From the NCBI RefSeq assembly GCF_001696605.3, contig NZ_CP031716.1:1178001-1242000 (forward strand): DNA of 64,000 nt, given 5' to 3'. Source of the stretch: Acinetobacter wuhouensis. GTDB taxonomy: Bacteria; Pseudomonadota; Gammaproteobacteria; Pseudomonadales; Moraxellaceae. A program made the translations under genes and the position numbers. A model generated the notes under the pieces. It was not told the DNA's origin. It was given only the letters and a program-made list of their open reading frames with translations, and did no database searches. Positions within the stretch are counted from its first letter, which is position 1, and every line of letters begins with the position of its first letter. Below, piece after piece: positions 31,146-39,183 of the stretch.

Positions 31146-31306
31146 AGCAGCATTGCTGCGCAAGTGTTCCTCTATTAAGGCATGATATAGAACATTAAGT
31201 GACATTTCTAGTGGCTACACATCGGCTACAGGAAGAGTTTTAGAAGAGTGTTTAATGGAGTTTTGAAATATTGGTTTTCTTTAAGTTGTTATTATTTATT
31301 AAAATA
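31146..31306. other. Unassigned stretch between the transposase fragment and 6S RNA
   Basis: These 161 bases hold a small inverted repeat, GCAGCA-T-TGCTGC, near 31149-31161 and an 8-bp pair TGTTCTAT / ATAGAACA (31130 and 31189 region). No gene is visible. It is the junction between island DNA and the conserved 6S-zapA locus. Confidence 0.4.
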
Positions 31307-31487
31307 AAACACTCCGAAGATGCCGCTGCATGGTCGTTACCCTGAACCCGATGAGTTCAAGGTGGACACGACGCGTACTTAATGGGTTTCCCACTCGGGG
31401 TGGGCATACACTCAAAATACACAGAACGCATCCGTAAGTTTAAGTATCGGCAGGGGAATAGACGTACTGGCGAACATCCCAGAGTTA
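31307..31487 (-). ncRNA. ssrS: 6S RNA
   Basis: On the minus strand the 5' arm CTCTGGGATGTTCGCC and the 3' arm GGCATCTTCGGAG match the conserved closing stem of gammaproteobacterial 6S RNA (CTCTGAGATGTTCGC ... GGCATCTCGGAG in E. coli). The TTCAGGGTAACGACC 3'-side block is also recognisable. It lies directly downstream of zapA, its classic position. A -10 (TATACT, 31493-31498) and a -35 (TTGCCT, 31515-31520) with 16-base spacing sit just upstream. 6S RNA binds sigma70 RNA polymerase in stationary phase. Ends are estimates to within about 5 bases. Confidence 0.88.
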
Positions 31488-31492
31488 TATTA

Positions 31493-31520
31493 AGTATACA
31501 TAATCTGAGGGATGAGGCAA
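31493..31520 (-). promoter_or_regulatory. sigma70 promoter of 6S RNA
   Basis: TTGCCT and TATACT are separated by 16 bases on the minus strand, about 7 bases before the inferred 6S start. Confidence 0.6.
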
Positions 31521-31572
31521 ATCATTAGCACCCATATTTCATGATATTGAAGCTAAAACTCATATCATTTGC

Positions 31573-31602
31573 ATGAAAAAAAAGCGGTTTATCCCGCTTT
31601 TT
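31573..31602 (-). terminator. Terminator overlapping the zapA stop codon
   Basis: On the minus strand the stem AAAGCGG / CCGCTTT with a long T-run spans the last codons and the TAA stop of zapA. This leaves 6S RNA as a separately started transcript. Confidence 0.7.
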
Positions 31603-31873
31603 CAACATCTTCCAACATACTTTCAAGCAAACGTTCACATTGTGCATATTCTTGTAACGTTTTATTCATGGTGAGCACTTCTTGCATCAATTCAAGTGCA
31701 ACCATGATCACCAATTTATTATGCTCAACATTCGGAGCTTTACGACGAAATTCTTGAAATTTATCATTCAACAATTGTCCAGCTTTTTCCAAATCAGGCT
31801 TTTTATCTGAAGTCGTTGCCAAACGAAAAATTTGTTCAATCAGACGAAGCTCTACAGTTACTTGTTCTGACAT
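31589..31873 (-). CDS. zapA: Cell-division protein ZapA
   Basis: ZapA stabilises the FtsZ ring at mid-cell. The 94-residue protein has the family pattern: a short N-terminal beta part with VELRLIEQIFRLAT, then a long helix (about residues 35-94) for dimer/tetramer formation, including KLVIMVALELMQEVL. It is preceded by a coiled-coil gene with a 2-base gap and followed by 6S RNA, the standard zapA-ssrS order. Its start codon and a nearby ribosome site fit. Confidence 0.85.
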   Translation of the reverse strand: MSEQVTVELRLIEQIFRLATTSDKKPDLEKAGQLLNDKFQEFRRKAPNVEHNKLVIMVALELMQEVLTMNKTLQEYAQCERLLESMLEDVEKAG

Positions 31874-31875
31874 GA

Positions 31876-32427
31876 TTAAACTTCCTCATTGTTTTCGGAT
31901 GGATGAGCAAGCTGTTGAATTTCTTGCGCATGATGGTCTTGTTCTGTGCCTAAAATAGCCAAGCGTTGGATAATCGCTTCTACTTTTGATTTTGCATGTT
32001 CATTTTTCTGAATTAAGCGTTCGCGTTCATCTTGAAGGCTTTTAATATCGTGTAAGTGATGGCGATTTTCATTTGCCATTTTTTCTTTCGATACACGTAA
32101 CTCGTTCCGTTCAGCTAAAATTTCCTGAAAACGATTTTTAAGATCTGTACAGCTTTTTTCTAAACGAGAATAACGTTCAGCCAAGGCAGTAGCATCAGTA
32201 TTGAGGGAAGCATGCTGACTTTGTAACTGTGTTAGTTGTTCAGTCAGATTTTCAATTTCATCTTGCTTTTGTGTAATCAGACTATTTTTATGACTAATTT
32301 GAGAGTGAGCTTGCTCTTCGCTGTTATCTTTTTCTTTTAACAACGATGCATTTTCTTTCTCAAGTATTTCGATTCGTGTTTTTAAAACACCAATATGCGT
32401 CTGTAGACGCTGTAATTGTTCTAACAT
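31876..32427 (-). CDS. Coiled-coil protein upstream of zapA (ZapB-like position)
   Basis: This protein of about 183 residues is almost entirely predicted coiled coil. Heptads run from MLEQLQRLQTHIGVLKTRIE through to about residue 170, rich in Lys/Glu/Gln/Leu. Many gammaproteobacteria have a short coiled-coil gene (TIGR02449/ZapB-like) directly before zapA; this one is much longer than the usual 70-80 residues. It is probably a partner in Z-ring organisation, inferred from position. The ATG at 32427 is chosen over a GTG at 32439 because it gives the family-like start. It is divergent from the ygfB-type gene. Confidence 0.65.
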   Translation of the reverse strand: MLEQLQRLQTHIGVLKTRIEILEKENASLLKEKDNSEEQAHSQISHKNSLITQKQDEIENLTEQLTQLQSQHASLNTDATALAERYSRLEKSCTDLKNRFQEILAERNELRVSKEKMANENRHHLHDIKSLQDERERLIQKNEHAKSKVEAIIQRLAILGTEQDHHAQEIQQLAHPSENNEEV

Positions 32428-32491
32428 AACGGGTCGCACAGATTTGCAATCAAAGGTAATATATAGAGAAGTATAGAGATTGGATAAGCGA

Positions 32492-33124
32492 ATGCAAGAC
32501 GATATTTCAGGTTGGTCAGATTGGAAGCAAAATTTTGAAGGGATTGAAGAAATTTCAAGCCCGAGTGAGTTACATGGTTTGTTGACAGGTATAGTTTGTG
32601 TTACAGAAATACCAACTCCTGATGAATGGTTACAAATTTTATCTACACTCGATGTACCAAAATTAACCGATCAAGCTTTAGAAATCTTAGCAGATGAAAC
32701 AGAAGATGTTTCACATGCGCTTTCAGAAGATGAATTGGACTATTTACCGATGCTGCCAGATGATGAACATACCTTGGCAGAACGTGTACAAGCGCTCGCA
32801 GATTGGTGTGCAGGTGTCGTACTAGGTTTTGGTTTGGCTTCAGGTCATATCCGTTCAGATGAGCAAGAATTGATTGAAAGTTTACAAGATGTGGCTTCTG
32901 TCGAATTTGATGAATCTGACGATGATGAAGAAGGCGAAGAAAGCTACCAAGAATTATACGAATTTGTACGTTTAATTCCGGTGTCATTGTCAATGGGACG
33001 CAAAAAAGTTGCTGTTGCGGAAAGCCCATTATTGAAAAACTTTCATGGCAAAATGAAACAAGCGATTGATGCCACAGAAAGTAACAGCGTTGTGGAAATG
33101 TTTACTCCGCATCGTCCAAGTTAA
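32492..33124 (+). CDS. UPF0149/YgfB-family protein
   Basis: This acidic protein of about 210 residues has the UPF0149 signature: SELHGLLTGIVC near the start, then WCAGVVLGFGLA in the middle and a very acidic stretch ESDDDEEGEESYQELYEFVR. It ends with the typical helix. YgfB-type proteins lie upstream of pepP-ubiH-ubiI across gammaproteobacteria, as here. In Pseudomonas YgfB has been linked to regulation of AmpDh3 and beta-lactam tolerance; that link is not shown here. Divergent from the coiled-coil/zapA pair by 64 bases. Confidence 0.82.
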   Translation: MQDDISGWSDWKQNFEGIEEISSPSELHGLLTGIVCVTEIPTPDEWLQILSTLDVPKLTDQALEILADETEDVSHALSEDELDYLPMLPDDEHTLAERVQALADWCAGVVLGFGLASGHIRSDEQELIESLQDVASVEFDESDDDEEGEESYQELYEFVRLIPVSLSMGRKKVAVAESPLLKNFHGKMKQAIDATESNSVVEMFTPHRPS

Positions 33125-33265
33125 TTTCAAAATTCCAATATTATGCCTTTCTTATATAAGCGAGGCATAATGTCAAAATGAGGACAATATTTGCATTCAT
33201 CATCACGCAGATGTAAGTTAAATATTGCCTTATTACTCCAAATTTAAAACAAAAGCTGATCTAGA

Positions 33266-34588
33266 ATGAAACTCACTCAAGTCGATTTTCAGGAACGTCG
33301 TGACCGCCTCGCTGAGCAAATGGGTCCGAATAGTATTGCCATTATCGCAACCAGTCCTGAAGTGATGCGAAATGCTGACGCAGATTATAAATTTCGTGCG
33401 GACAGTAGTTTTTTCTATCTCACAGGATTTGCCGAGCCTCAAGCTGTTGCTGTGATTGAAACCGATGCGGAAGGTGAGGAATATATCTATAGTTTATTCT
33501 GCCGTGAACGTAACCGTGAAATGGAGATTTGGAATGGTTACCGTGCAGGTGTAGATGGTGCAGTCGATGACTATGAAGCAGATGAAGCCTATGCAATTGA
33601 TCTGCTTGATGAAGAAATTATTGCCAAAATATTAAATAAAGAAAAATTATTTTATCGGATCGGACAGCGTACAGATTTTGATGCCAAAGTTAGTGCTTGG
33701 ATCAAACAAGCACAGGATGAGAGTCGTGGTTTCGGTGTGCCTACACAATTGATTCAACTTGATCAAATTTTAGATGAAATGCGTTTGCATAAATCTGAAC
33801 AAGAAATTGAATTGATGCAAATCGCTTCAAATATCAGTGCAGAAGCGCATACGCGTGCCATGCAACACGTCCGTCCAAATATGATGGAATATGCACTCGA
33901 AGCTGAATTGAATTATGTGTTTGGTCAGAATGGTTGTGTGCCATCGTACAACAGTATTGTTGGTGGCGGTAAAAATGGCTGTATTCTGCATTATGTTGAA
34001 AATAATCAACCACTCAAAGATGGTGATTTGGTTTTAATTGATGCTGCTTGTGAATATGAATGTTATGCCTCAGACATCACAAGAACTTTCCCTGTGAATG
34101 GGAAGTTTAGTCCTGAACAGAAAGTACTGTATCAAATTATTTTAGATGCTCAGATTGCTGCGATTGATGCCATTCAAATCGGCAATTCTTATAGAGAACC
34201 ACATAACATCGCTGTACGAATTATGGTTGAGGGTTTAGTCAAACTTGGCATTATGCAAGGTGATGTTGATCAAATCATTGAATCTGAAAGTTATCGTCAG
34301 TTTTATATGCATGGCACAGGGCATTGGCTGGGTATGGATGTGCATGATGTCGGTGCTTATAAAGATCGTCATGGCAATGCTCGTCTGTTTGAGCAAGGCA
34401 TGGTGATTACGGTTGAACCTGGTTTGTATATTGCACCTGATGATGAAACTGTAGATGCCAAATGGCGTGGGATTGGTATTCGTATCGAAGATGATGTTGT
34501 TGCGACTGCACATGGTCCATTGGTATTGACCAAAAATGTCGTGAAGTCAGTTGATGATATTGAAGCGTTGATGGCACAGTCAAAATAA
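33266..34588 (+). CDS. pepP: Xaa-Pro aminopeptidase P
   Basis: PepP removes an N-terminal residue that precedes proline, in the cytoplasm. The 440-residue M24B protein has the N-terminal creatinase-like domain and a C-terminal pita-bread fold. The Mn ligands are seen in LIDAACEYECYASDITRTFP (two Asp), HGTGHWLGMDVHDVG (His), TVEPGLYI (Glu) and GIGIRIEDDV (Glu). It sits in the ygfB-pepP-ubiH-ubiI gene order, but a foreign segment of about 1 kb now separates it from ubiH. Confidence 0.93.
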   Translation: MKLTQVDFQERRDRLAEQMGPNSIAIIATSPEVMRNADADYKFRADSSFFYLTGFAEPQAVAVIETDAEGEEYIYSLFCRERNREMEIWNGYRAGVDGAVDDYEADEAYAIDLLDEEIIAKILNKEKLFYRIGQRTDFDAKVSAWIKQAQDESRGFGVPTQLIQLDQILDEMRLHKSEQEIELMQIASNISAEAHTRAMQHVRPNMMEYALEAELNYVFGQNGCVPSYNSIVGGGKNGCILHYVENNQPLKDGDLVLIDAACEYECYASDITRTFPVNGKFSPEQKVLYQIILDAQIAAIDAIQIGNSYREPHNIAVRIMVEGLVKLGIMQGDVDQIIESESYRQFYMHGTGHWLGMDVHDVGAYKDRHGNARLFEQGMVITVEPGLYIAPDDETVDAKWRGIGIRIEDDVVATAHGPLVLTKNVVKSVDDIEALMAQSK

Positions 34589-34802
34589 ATTTTGAGTTGT
34601 GAAGTTAGCTATAGATTTAATACCAGTCAGTTTAGAAATTGATTGGTATTATACTATTTGAGCTTTCTTAAATTGAAAATTGGGAAAATTTAGTTTAAAA
34701 AAACATGAAATGAAAGAATCTAATCAATTATTTCTTTGCTATAAGTTACTAATTTAAAATAATTAATATTTTTCATGATGCTCGCTCTATTCAATAGGGT
34801 GG

Positions 34803-35312
34803 TTATTTTTGAAGTCTTTTCCATTTTCTAATTTGCGTTCTAAAATTAGTAAAAGGAGCAACTGTATTTATGTGAATCCATTTATATACAGGCCATTGAG
34901 CAGGTGTCGTTGCCCATTTTCTTTGGTTGATTGAAAATAATTCATCATCTGTTAGGCTTTGAACCCAATCTATAACCTCATCTACTTTATTTGATAATAA
35001 AACTGTATTTTCATCAAGAGAATGCTGACCATATTCTTGGTAAAACTCTTGATATAGAGCACCTAAATTATTCCATTTAAACCCTTCTTTAGGTGTTATA
35101 ACTTGTATTCCTGCCTTTTCATCCTTTTCCCATTTTAATAGTAAATTGACCCATCCTAATTGGTAGGAAATATTTTGCGAAGGAGTCTTATCAACACCAT
35201 TCATTATTTTATTTTTATCGTCTTCTGAAACATGACTAAATTCTGCTAAATATTTGTTAAACGAGTTTCTAATTGCATCTATTAATTCTTCTTTGGATTC
35301 ATAAATCTTCAT
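34803..35312 (-). CDS. ClbS/DfsB-family four-helix protein
   Basis: This 169-residue protein has the DfsB/ClbS (DUF1706) pattern. It starts with IYESKEELIDAIRNSFNKYL, has SYQLGWVNLLLKWE (the conserved Gly-Trp after the first bundle helix) and GFKWNNLGALYQEFYQEYG. It ends with WPVYKWIHINTVAPFTNFRTQIRKW. ClbS protects against the genotoxin colibactin by hydrolysing its cyclopropane; most family members are of unknown role. It faces left, is more AT-rich than its neighbours, and interrupts pepP-ubiH. A pdif-like site lies 17 bases before its start, so it looks like acquired cargo. Confidence 0.8.
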   Translation of the reverse strand: MKIYESKEELIDAIRNSFNKYLAEFSHVSEDDKNKIMNGVDKTPSQNISYQLGWVNLLLKWEKDEKAGIQVITPKEGFKWNNLGALYQEFYQEYGQHSLDENTVLLSNKVDEVIDWVQSLTDDELFSINQRKWATTPAQWPVYKWIHINTVAPFTNFRTQIRKWKRLQK

Positions 35313-35328
35313 GTTTAACTTTTCCTAA

Positions 35329-35355
35329 AATTAACATAAACACTTTATGCGAAAT
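35329..35355. other. pdif-like XerC/XerD site next to clbS-like gene
   Basis: On the plus strand AATTAACATAA (XerD half) is followed by a 5-base spacer ACACT and TTATGCGAAAT (XerC half). The preceding TTTCCTAAAATTA is shared with the site at 60184. The spacer is one base shorter than the usual six, so it may not be active. Confidence 0.6.
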
Positions 35356-35611
35356 ATACGTGTTTGTTAAGATATTTCAATAGCTTGTATCTATTCAAAA
35401 CTGATTTTAACTCAAACTTAGTTTTCTGTGAAATTGCTCTCTTCTATAAAAAGGATTCAGACGATTTTTGTGCGAAAATTGATGGTTGTGTACCAATTCA
35501 AAACAACAATATTGATTTTCCATACAAAAATAATCGTGCTTCATGTAAGATGAAATCAATCAAGATTATAAGGATTCGGTTCGCTGAATCGCGTATAGAA
35601 AGGATCAAAGC

Positions 35612-36823
35612 ATGCAACAAGAAGTCATCATCGTTGGCGGTGGAATGGTTGGGCTGAGTTTGGCACTGATGCTGGCAAAAGCCAATATTGCAGTAAAACT
35701 TTTAGAAGCTGTGAAATACCCAAATTATGATGATGGAACTGTTGCACCTTATCATTCAAGTTTCGATGCACGAAATACTGCATTATCCCGTCGTACTGTA
35801 CAAATTTACCAAAAACTAGGTTTGTGGGATGCCTTACAAGAACATGCGACCCCAATCCTTGAAGTACATATCACCGAACAAGGAAGCTTTGGTAAAGCAC
35901 GTTTGAAAGCTGATGAAGAAAAAGTCGAAAGTTTTGGTCAAGTGATTGAAAATGCTTGGTTAGGACGTGTGTTACTTACACAAGTTCGTCAACAATCATT
36001 AATTGAATTGATCGATGGTGTGCATGTGTCATCATTAAAACAAGATGGTGATTTTGTCTATGTTGAAGCAACACGTAATGACGAATATACCCATTCACTC
36101 AAGTCAAAATTGGTGATTGCTGCTGATGGACGAGATTCATTCTGTCGTCAAGCACTTGGTGTAGGTGTCGATGTGCATGATTATGATCAGGTTGCGATTG
36201 TGACTACAGTACAAACCTCTAAACCACATCAACAGGTTGGTTTTGAACGTTTTAGCCATTTAGGTCCATTGGCATTATTACCATTACCAGGTGAATGTCG
36301 TCGTTCAGTAGTTTGGCCAGTACAAAAAGGCACAGAAGGCGAATGGTTAGGTGATGAAAATGATCAACATTTCCTGGATGCTTTACAAAAAACCTATGGC
36401 GACCGCGCAGGAAAGTTCCAAAAAACAGGTAAGCGTTTTAGTTTCCCATTGTCACAAGTTTTGGCAGAGAAACAAGCGGTTGGAAGAGTGATTTTAATGG
36501 GCAATGCGGCTCACACCATTCATCCAGTGGCAGGACAAGGCTTTAACTTGTGTATGCGTGATGCAGATGTATTACTGCGTTATATTATCGAACAGATTGC
36601 CAAATCCGATGATATTGGTGAACCTGAAATGCTTAAAGCCTATGAGCAATCACGTTTAGCAGATCAAAGACGTGTGATTAAATTCTGTGATTCAGTCGTG
36701 CGTGGGTTTAGTAATCAAAACCCGATGCTGAAATTATTACGTAATACAGGTTTGGTGGCTTTTGACGTGATTCCTGGCATTAAACCGCTTGTTGCCAACT
36801 ATGCGATGGGGTTAAAAGCATGA
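35612..36823 (+). CDS. ubiH: 2-octaprenyl-6-methoxyphenol hydroxylase
   Basis: This 403-residue FAD monooxygenase acts in ubiquinone synthesis. The N-terminal IIVGGGMVGLSLALML fold, the central AADGRDSFCR (DG motif) and the C-terminal MGNAAHTIHPVAGQGFNLCMRD signature of the UbiH/Coq6 family are all present. Coq6-like proteins hydroxylate the quinone ring. The stop overlaps the next start by 4 bases (ATGA). I prefer UbiH to UbiI for this first gene because of the usual order pepP-ubiH-ubiI; the assignment between the two paralogues is by position. Confidence 0.85.
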   Translation: MQQEVIIVGGGMVGLSLALMLAKANIAVKLLEAVKYPNYDDGTVAPYHSSFDARNTALSRRTVQIYQKLGLWDALQEHATPILEVHITEQGSFGKARLKADEEKVESFGQVIENAWLGRVLLTQVRQQSLIELIDGVHVSSLKQDGDFVYVEATRNDEYTHSLKSKLVIAADGRDSFCRQALGVGVDVHDYDQVAIVTTVQTSKPHQQVGFERFSHLGPLALLPLPGECRRSVVWPVQKGTEGEWLGDENDQHFLDALQKTYGDRAGKFQKTGKRFSFPLSQVLAEKQAVGRVILMGNAAHTIHPVAGQGFNLCMRDADVLLRYIIEQIAKSDDIGEPEMLKAYEQSRLADQRRVIKFCDSVVRGFSNQNPMLKLLRNTGLVAFDVIPGIKPLVANYAMGLKA

Positions 36824-38070
36824 GTGATTTAAATCAACACGCAAATTTACTCGATGTTGTCATCATTGGTGGTGGCTTAGTCGGTGGACTCACTGCATTG
36901 CTATTAGCACAGGGTGGAGTGCAAGCGACGGTGTTAGATGCTGCGCCAATTCTTGATGCTGAAAAGACATTATCCGTTGCAAATCCACGTGTTTTAGCGC
37001 TCAGTCAAGCCACGATTCATTTACTTAAAACAGTCAATGTTTGGGATAAACTTGCTCGTCAAATGCCGTATACAGGCATGCAAGTGTGGAATAAAAATGG
37101 TTATGGTGAAATTAACTTCGGTCAAGCCTCAGAAAAATTTCCAACTGCTGAACAAGCTTTAGGTTCAATGGTTGAGCCAAGTTTGTTGAATCTAGTAATT
37201 CAGCAACAAATGCTGGAAAAACTGCAAGATTATCGTACTCAAGTTAAAGTGGTTCGAGTGGAACAAGGTGTCGGTTGTTGGATCATTAAATTAGCGGATG
37301 GTACTGAGCTTAAAACTAAATTGGTCATTGGTGCAGATGGTGCAAATTCATTTGTTCGTGAACAAGCTTTTATTGATTTAGATGTTCTAGATTATAAACA
37401 AGCAGGTTTGACGTGTGCGATTCGGACTACTCAACCGCATCAGTATGTGGCACGTCAGATTTTCCACCCAACAGGGCCTTTAGCATTTTTACCGATGGCA
37501 AGTTTAAAGCCTGAACAAGCGGAACATTGGATTTCAATTGTTTGGACATTACCTGATGATTATGCAGATGAATTTTCCGGTTTAAATGATCAAGATTTTT
37601 GTCAATTATTAACACGTGAAAGTCACCACATGCTCGGTGAGGTATTAGAAGCGACTCCACGAGCTAAATTCCCACTTAAAGCACGAGCAGCGCAACGTTA
37701 TGTGAAAGATGGATTGGCATTAATCGGTGATGCAGCCCATGTGATTCATCCTTTGGCAGGGCAAGGCGTCAATATTGGTTGTTTGGATGCGGCTGTTTTA
37801 TGCGATGTGTTATTAAAAGACAAAAAACGCGGTGTCTGGGCGCATGAGCAAACTTTAAAACGTTATGAACATCAGCGTAAAGGACAGAATGATGCCATGA
37901 TGCATAGTATGTCTGCGATTGGATTTTTAGAGTCTGCTGAACTATTCCCATTTGTGTGGGCACGTAATTTTGGTTTGAAACAAGTTGAGAAACAACCATT
38001 TTTGAAAGACCAATTTATGGCTCAGGCAAATGGTTTGGCAACATTAAATCGTACTCAATATGCAGTTTAA
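36820..38070 (+). CDS. ubiI: UbiI/VisC-family ubiquinone hydroxylase
   Basis: This is the second ubiquinone-ring FAD hydroxylase (416 residues), overlapping ubiH by 4 bases and so translationally coupled. Motifs are VIIGGGLVGGLTALLLAQ (N-terminus), IGADGANSFVRE (DG) and LIGDAAHVIHPLAGQGVNIGCLDAA (C-terminal FAD site). In E. coli UbiI (VisC) makes the C5 hydroxyl and UbiH/UbiF the others; one enzyme of this pair may have UbiF-like duties in a genus without clear ubiF. Function is secure at family level only. Confidence 0.83.
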   Translation: MSDLNQHANLLDVVIIGGGLVGGLTALLLAQGGVQATVLDAAPILDAEKTLSVANPRVLALSQATIHLLKTVNVWDKLARQMPYTGMQVWNKNGYGEINFGQASEKFPTAEQALGSMVEPSLLNLVIQQQMLEKLQDYRTQVKVVRVEQGVGCWIIKLADGTELKTKLVIGADGANSFVREQAFIDLDVLDYKQAGLTCAIRTTQPHQYVARQIFHPTGPLAFLPMASLKPEQAEHWISIVWTLPDDYADEFSGLNDQDFCQLLTRESHHMLGEVLEATPRAKFPLKARAAQRYVKDGLALIGDAAHVIHPLAGQGVNIGCLDAAVLCDVLLKDKKRGVWAHEQTLKRYEHQRKGQNDAMMHSMSAIGFLESAELFPFVWARNFGLKQVEKQPFLKDQFMAQANGLATLNRTQYAV

Positions 38071-38244
38071 ATCTATTGGTGATATTTTTTAAACAATCAC
38101 TTAAATAAAATTACGATTTTGATTAAAAAAAATTCACTTTTGTGCATTTAGATACTAGTCGAATCGGAAAGAGCTTGATACATTTCTTGCTAAAGATCAC
38201 CAATTTTCAGTTGGTATATCAAAGTCATTGATGGGGAGTGCAAG

Positions 38245-38493
38245 ATGACAGATTCAAATGATTATGATGATAATTCAGAAGACAGCGTTGTAGATGATGA
38301 TGAGGCAAAAGCTGCCGAAAAAGGTGCTGCTGCCAGTGATTCTACCGTAAGTGATTCTGATCTTGCCGAGGCTGAAACTTTGACAGTAACAGCTAAGAAA
38401 AGACAACGTGAAGCCCTAGAAGATGAAGTGGCTGCATTTTTGGCACGTGGTGGAAAAATAACAGAAGTTCCACCAGATGAGTCTGCTGAATAG
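38245..38493 (+). CDS. sutA: SutA-like acidic RNA-polymerase-associated protein
   Basis: This 82-residue protein has a very acidic, disordered N-terminal half (DDNSEDSVVDDDEAKAAEKG) and a short C-terminal helix-and-tail, ALEDEVAAFLARGGKITEVPPD. That tail matches the conserved (E)EFLxRGGKVxE core of Pseudomonas SutA, which binds RNA polymerase in slow growth and aids rRNA transcription. A GGGGAG ribosome site precedes the ATG and a terminator follows. It is transcribed alone. The name is by motif and layout, not alignment. Confidence 0.65.
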   Translation: MTDSNDYDDNSEDSVVDDDEAKAAEKGAAASDSTVSDSDLAEAETLTVTAKKRQREALEDEVAAFLARGGKITEVPPDESAE

Positions 38494-38511
38494 TCATAAA
38501 ATTTTAAAATG

Positions 38512-38536
38512 AAGCATCACACTAGTGGTGCTTTTT
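38512..38536 (+). terminator. Terminator of the sutA-like gene
   Basis: The stem AAGCATCAC / GTGGTGCTT (one G-T pair; loop ACTA) is followed by a T-run. Confidence 0.75.
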
Positions 38537-38559
38537 ATTTGGAAAAATGAGGTTGGATA

Positions 38560-39183
38560 ATGCTTAAAATTTTAGGGCGTGCTGATTCAATTAATGTTAG
38601 AAAAGTCCTGTGGCTATGTGATGAACTGAATTTAGCGTATGAACGAGAAGACTGGGGACGAGGGTTCCAATCTCCAAGATCACCTGAATTTATACATTTT
38701 AATCCAAATGCAACCATTCCTGTTCTTATTGATCAAGAGTTTGTTCTTTGGCAGTCGAATAGCATTATTCGTTATTTAGCGAATCAATATACTGGGGAAA
38801 AGTTGTATTCAGAGCATCCTCAAAAACGGGCATTGATTGATCAATGGATCGATTGGCAGGGCATTGAACTGAATAACAGTTGGACATATGCATTGATGCA
38901 TTTAGTGCGAGATTCACCATTGCATCAGGACAAGATTCAAGTGGAAAATAGTATCCAAACTTGGACAAAAAATATGGAAATATTGGATGCTCAGTTAGGA
39001 AAGACCCAAGCCTTTGTTACAGGCAATGAGTTTACACTAGCCGACATTCCTATTGGTCTATCTGTTCAACGATGGCTACTCACACCACTTGAACATCCAG
39101 TTTTAGACAATGTTCAAAAATACTATGATCTACTCAGTCAACGACCTGCCTATCTCCGTTGGGGAAATAATGGTCAGAATTAA
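38560..39183 (+). CDS. Glutathione S-transferase
   Basis: This 207-residue cytosolic GST has an N-terminal thioredoxin-like domain (LKILGRADSINVRKVLWLCDELNLAYE, broken here by reading), the cis-Pro segment NATIPVLID and the glutathione-carboxylate contact WQSNSIIRYLA. The C-terminal domain is helical with FTLADIPIG (the conserved N-capping Asp). The class is GstB/YfcG-like by look. The physiological substrate is unknown. The stop codon is followed at once by the insertion target TA of the MITE at 39184, so the transcript now ends inside that element. Confidence 0.88.
   Translation: MLKILGRADSINVRKVLWLCDELNLAYEREDWGRGFQSPRSPEFIHFNPNATIPVLIDQEFVLWQSNSIIRYLANQYTGEKLYSEHPQKRALIDQWIDWQGIELNNSWTYALMHLVRDSPLHQDKIQVENSIQTWTKNMEILDAQLGKTQAFVTGNEFTLADIPIGLSVQRWLLTPLEHPVLDNVQKYYDLLSQRPAYLRWGNNGQN

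Noticed and set aside
33140..33171. Inverted repeat ATTATGCCT / AGGCATAAT between the ygfB-like gene and pepP as a pdif site
   Set aside because: It is a simple hairpin without the XerC/XerD half sequences; probably a weak terminator of the ygfB-like gene.
34731..34758. Possible left pdif partner for the clbS-like gene (TTTGCTATAA ... AATTTAAA)
   Set aside because: Too many mismatches in both halves; I could not count it as a site.
35364..35657. Open frame before ubiH
   Set aside because: It overlaps the ubiH start in another frame, has no family look and sits in a promoter-like AT-rich stretch.
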